From contig JAUIGA010000155.1 in assembly GCA_030430125.1 (NCBI GenBank), forward strand, positions 1 through 7,761: a stretch of 7,761 nucleotides of DNA, in the 5' to 3' direction. The notes under the pieces are model-generated. The model was not told the origin of the DNA. It searched no databases and saw only the letters and a list, made by a program, of their open reading frames with translations. Below are positions 6,114-7,761 of the stretch, piece after piece; the first letter of the stretch is position 1, and each line of letters opens with the position of its first letter. The DNA is from Chloroflexia bacterium. GTDB taxonomy: Bacteria; Chloroflexota; Chloroflexia; Thermomicrobiales; UBA6265. The position numbers were made by a program, and so were the translations under genes.

Positions 6114-6215
6114 CAATCACTCAGCCAGGTTGACGCTACCGAGACCGTCGCTACGGCACGCCAGCCAGCACGAATCTCCCTGCCGTGCATCGTATATCCA
6201 ATGAAGGACAAGACC
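6114..6215 (+). other. Gap between permease and GH32 genes
   Basis: This 102-base gap is measured to the preferred GH32 start. It holds one possible weak stem, GGTAGC (6109-6114, across the permease stop) with GCTACC (6135-6140) around a 20-base loop, and a direct repeat of CGCTAC (6134-6139 and 6149-6154). TTGACG at 6130-6135 has no matching -10 box. I see no convincing promoter or operator, so the GH32 gene is probably read as part of the operon. Confidence 0.3.
6204..6208 (+). promoter_or_regulatory. Ribosome-binding site that decides the GH32 start
   Basis: AAGGA lies seven bases before the ATG at 6216. It is inside the short extension that an upstream ATG at 6201 would translate. The bases before 6201 (GTATATCCA) contain no purine-rich site, so 6216 is the better start. 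Confidence 0.6.
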
Positions 6216-7715
6216 ATGCCTGATCGGTCAATTCGCGAAGCCGTGTTGCATCAGGACGTCGAGAGGATCGCCCACAATGAGGATCCGCCCGACCCACAGC
6301 GTCCCGCTTTCCACTTCACCGCGCCTCGGAACTGGCTCAATGACCCGAATGGACTCATCCAGTGGGAGGGAACGTATCACCTCTTTTACCAGCACGATCC
6401 CGACAGCCCGCTGCACGGGCTCATGCACTGGGGCCACGCCAGAAGTACCGACCTCGTGCACTGGCAACACGAACCGGTGGCAATCGCGCCGACGCGGGAC
6501 TCGGCCGATGAGGACGGCGTCTTTTCCGGTTGCGCCGTCGACGACAACGGCACGCCGACGGCGATCTACAGCGGCATCCAGGGACCGCATCAAACGATCT
6601 GCCTCGCCACCAGCGACGATCACCTCGTCACCTGGCGAAAGGACCCGGGAAATCCCGTCATCGCCAGCACGCCGCCCGGTCTCGACCTGCTGACCACCCC
6701 TGACAGGACGGTCCACTATCGCGACCCCAGTGTCTGGCGCTCTGGCGACGAGTGGCGCATGATCGTAGGCTCCGGCATCACCGGTGTCGGCGGCGCCGTG
6801 CTGCTCTACCGCTCGACCGACCTTCGAAACTGGGAATATCTGCATCCGATGCTGGTGGGCGACATTGGCCAGCACGATCCAATCTGGACCGGCACAATGT
6901 GGGAATGCCCGCAACTGATCCCTTTGGGAGATCGACACATCCTGCTCATCTCCGTCTGGCATGACCGGCAGACGCTCTACACGGCGCACTTCGTCGGCGA
7001 TCTGCACGATGACGGCAGGTTCACACCCGAGCACGTCGAGATCGTCGATCCCGGCAGCTTCTACGCGCCGCAAACGTTTCAGGATGACGAGGGACGCCGC
7101 ATCATGATCGGCTGGTTGCGAGAGCAGCGCGATCGCGAAGCTATGGCCGAATCCGGCTGGAACGGTGCGATGTCGATCCCGTGGGTGCTTTCGCTCGGCG
7201 ACGACAACCGGGTGCGATACACGCCGGCGCCGGAGTTGGAGGCGCTTCGCAGCGACCACCGGCGGTTCAGCGACCTGGCGGTGGCGCCGGGTGAACAAAC
7301 GATGGTGCCGGACATCGCCGGGGACTGCCTCGAATTGAGCGCGACGATCGAACCTGGCACATCGACATCGTGCGGACTGGTGCTCCGCCGCTCTCCGGAT
7401 GGCGCCGAGGAAACGCGCATCGTTTTCGACCCGACCAGCAATGCGCTCTGGATCGATCGATCGCGGTCGAGCCTCGACGAGCGCGCGGACCGAACACCTC
7501 ACGAGGCTCAGCTGGACCTCATCGCGGGACAGCCTCTCAACCTGCGTATCTTCCTGGACCGCTCGGTCCTTGAGGTCGCCGCGAACGAGCGCACCATCCT
7601 CTCGGAGCGCACCTATCCCAGCCGTCCAGACAGCATCGGCGTCGGTATCTTTGCCGAGGGTGGTCCGGCGACGTTCGCGACCATCGACGCCTGGACCATC
7701 ACCGCGAGCATGTGA
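6216..7715 (+). CDS. GH32 beta-fructosidase (invertase/sucrose-6-phosphate hydrolase type)
   Basis: The 499-residue glycoside hydrolase family 32 enzyme cleaves terminal beta-fructosyl bonds in sucrose, sucrose-phosphate or fructo-oligosaccharides. All three catalytic motifs are intact, numbered from the 6216 start. The nucleophile Asp43 is in WLNDPNG, Asp170 is in the RDP motif that stabilises the transition state, and the acid/base Glu230 is in MWECPQ. The five-bladed propeller covers roughly residues 30-340. The C-terminal beta-sandwich contains RIFLDRSVLEV and ends at AWTI. There is no signal peptide, so the enzyme works in the cytoplasm on imported sugar. An ATG at 6201 would add five residues but lacks a ribosome site; AAGGA at 6204-6208 fits 6216. 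It is the last gene of the transport operon. Sucrose and short fructans cannot be told apart from sequence alone. Confidence 0.95.
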   Translation: MPDRSIREAVLHQDVERIAHNEDPPDPQRPAFHFTAPRNWLNDPNGLIQWEGTYHLFYQHDPDSPLHGLMHWGHARSTDLVHWQHEPVAIAPTRDSADEDGVFSGCAVDDNGTPTAIYSGIQGPHQTICLATSDDHLVTWRKDPGNPVIASTPPGLDLLTTPDRTVHYRDPSVWRSGDEWRMIVGSGITGVGGAVLLYRSTDLRNWEYLHPMLVGDIGQHDPIWTGTMWECPQLIPLGDRHILLISVWHDRQTLYTAHFVGDLHDDGRFTPEHVEIVDPGSFYAPQTFQDDEGRRIMIGWLREQRDREAMAESGWNGAMSIPWVLSLGDDNRVRYTPAPELEALRSDHRRFSDLAVAPGEQTMVPDIAGDCLELSATIEPGTSTSCGLVLRRSPDGAEETRIVFDPTSNALWIDRSRSSLDERADRTPHEAQLDLIAGQPLNLRIFLDRSVLEVAANERTILSERTYPSRPDSIGVGIFAEGGPATFATIDAWTITASM

Positions 7716-7724
7716 GCCTCGCGG
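7702..7724 (+). terminator. Stem-loop around the GH32 stop codon
   Basis: CCGCGAG (7702-7708) pairs perfectly with CTCGCGG (7718-7724) around a nine-base loop that contains the TGA stop codon (7713-7715). It is at the end of the last operon gene visible, so a terminator or 3' stabilising element is plausible. No T-run follows, which lowers confidence in intrinsic termination. The remaining bases to 7761 show no gene. Confidence 0.38.
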
Positions 7725-7761
7725 CAGGTTGCGCCCAGTCTTGATACTCTGCGGGCAGAAC

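Noticed and set aside
6130..6157. Separate promoter for the GH32 gene (TTGACG)
   Set aside because: The -35-like box has no acceptable -10 at 16-18 bases; the best candidate, TACGGC, is poor.
6228..7502. 424-codon minus-strand open frame within the GH32 gene
   Set aside because: It is antisense to an intact GH32 gene with all its catalytic residues. The translation is Arg/Val/Asp-rich and shows no family features.
7727..7761. Promoter of a following gene near the right edge (TTGCGC ... GATACT)
   Set aside because: The spacing between the two elements is far too short, and no gene is visible before the window ends.

Overview
The window reads as a chromosomal piece from a high-GC, probably Chloroflexota bacterium (Thermomicrobia-like). 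The grounds are a secreted protein with a long Thr-Pro ('TPTPT') linker, a cysteine-free Tat-type sugar-binding protein and moderately high GC. This placement is inference; no marker gene fixes it. The first ~310 bases look different: they encode the C-terminal part of an actinobacterial-style valyl-tRNA synthetase, and every codon from position 2 to 289 ends in G or C.

Layout. (1) 2-310: valS fragment, cut off by the window edge on the left and broken off on the right. (2) ~357-1307: partial secreted protein with a Pro/Thr-rich linker and an unrecognised C-terminal domain; its N-terminus and signal peptide are missing. Both genes lose sequence at the same place (~310-357), which suggests a chimeric contig join or a recombination junction. 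(3) 1393-2460, minus strand: LacI/GalR-family regulator, converging on the secreted-protein gene. (4) 2461-2762: divergent regulatory region with several dyads, a good -35 box, an AAANCGNTTT-type LacI-family operator candidate and leader hairpins. (5) 2763-7715, plus strand: a four-gene operon made of an ABC sugar-binding protein, two CUT1-type permeases and a GH32 beta-fructosidase. A long stem-loop lies between the binding-protein and first permease genes. A second stem-loop at the end of the GH32 gene holds the stop codon in its loop.

How the genes work together (inference from families and order). The Tat-exported binding protein captures a fructose-containing saccharide such as sucrose or a short fructo-oligosaccharide. 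The two permeases carry it into the cell, and the signal-less GH32 enzyme hydrolyses it in the cytoplasm. The LacI protein probably represses the operon until the sugar or a product is present. No ATPase subunit is encoded here, so the transporter presumably uses an ATPase encoded elsewhere. No fructokinase is present in the window either.

This is a recognisable sugar-utilisation locus, not a new system. The points most worth a second look are the broken junction at ~310, the operator/leader architecture, the intercistronic stem-loop and the corrected GH32 start.
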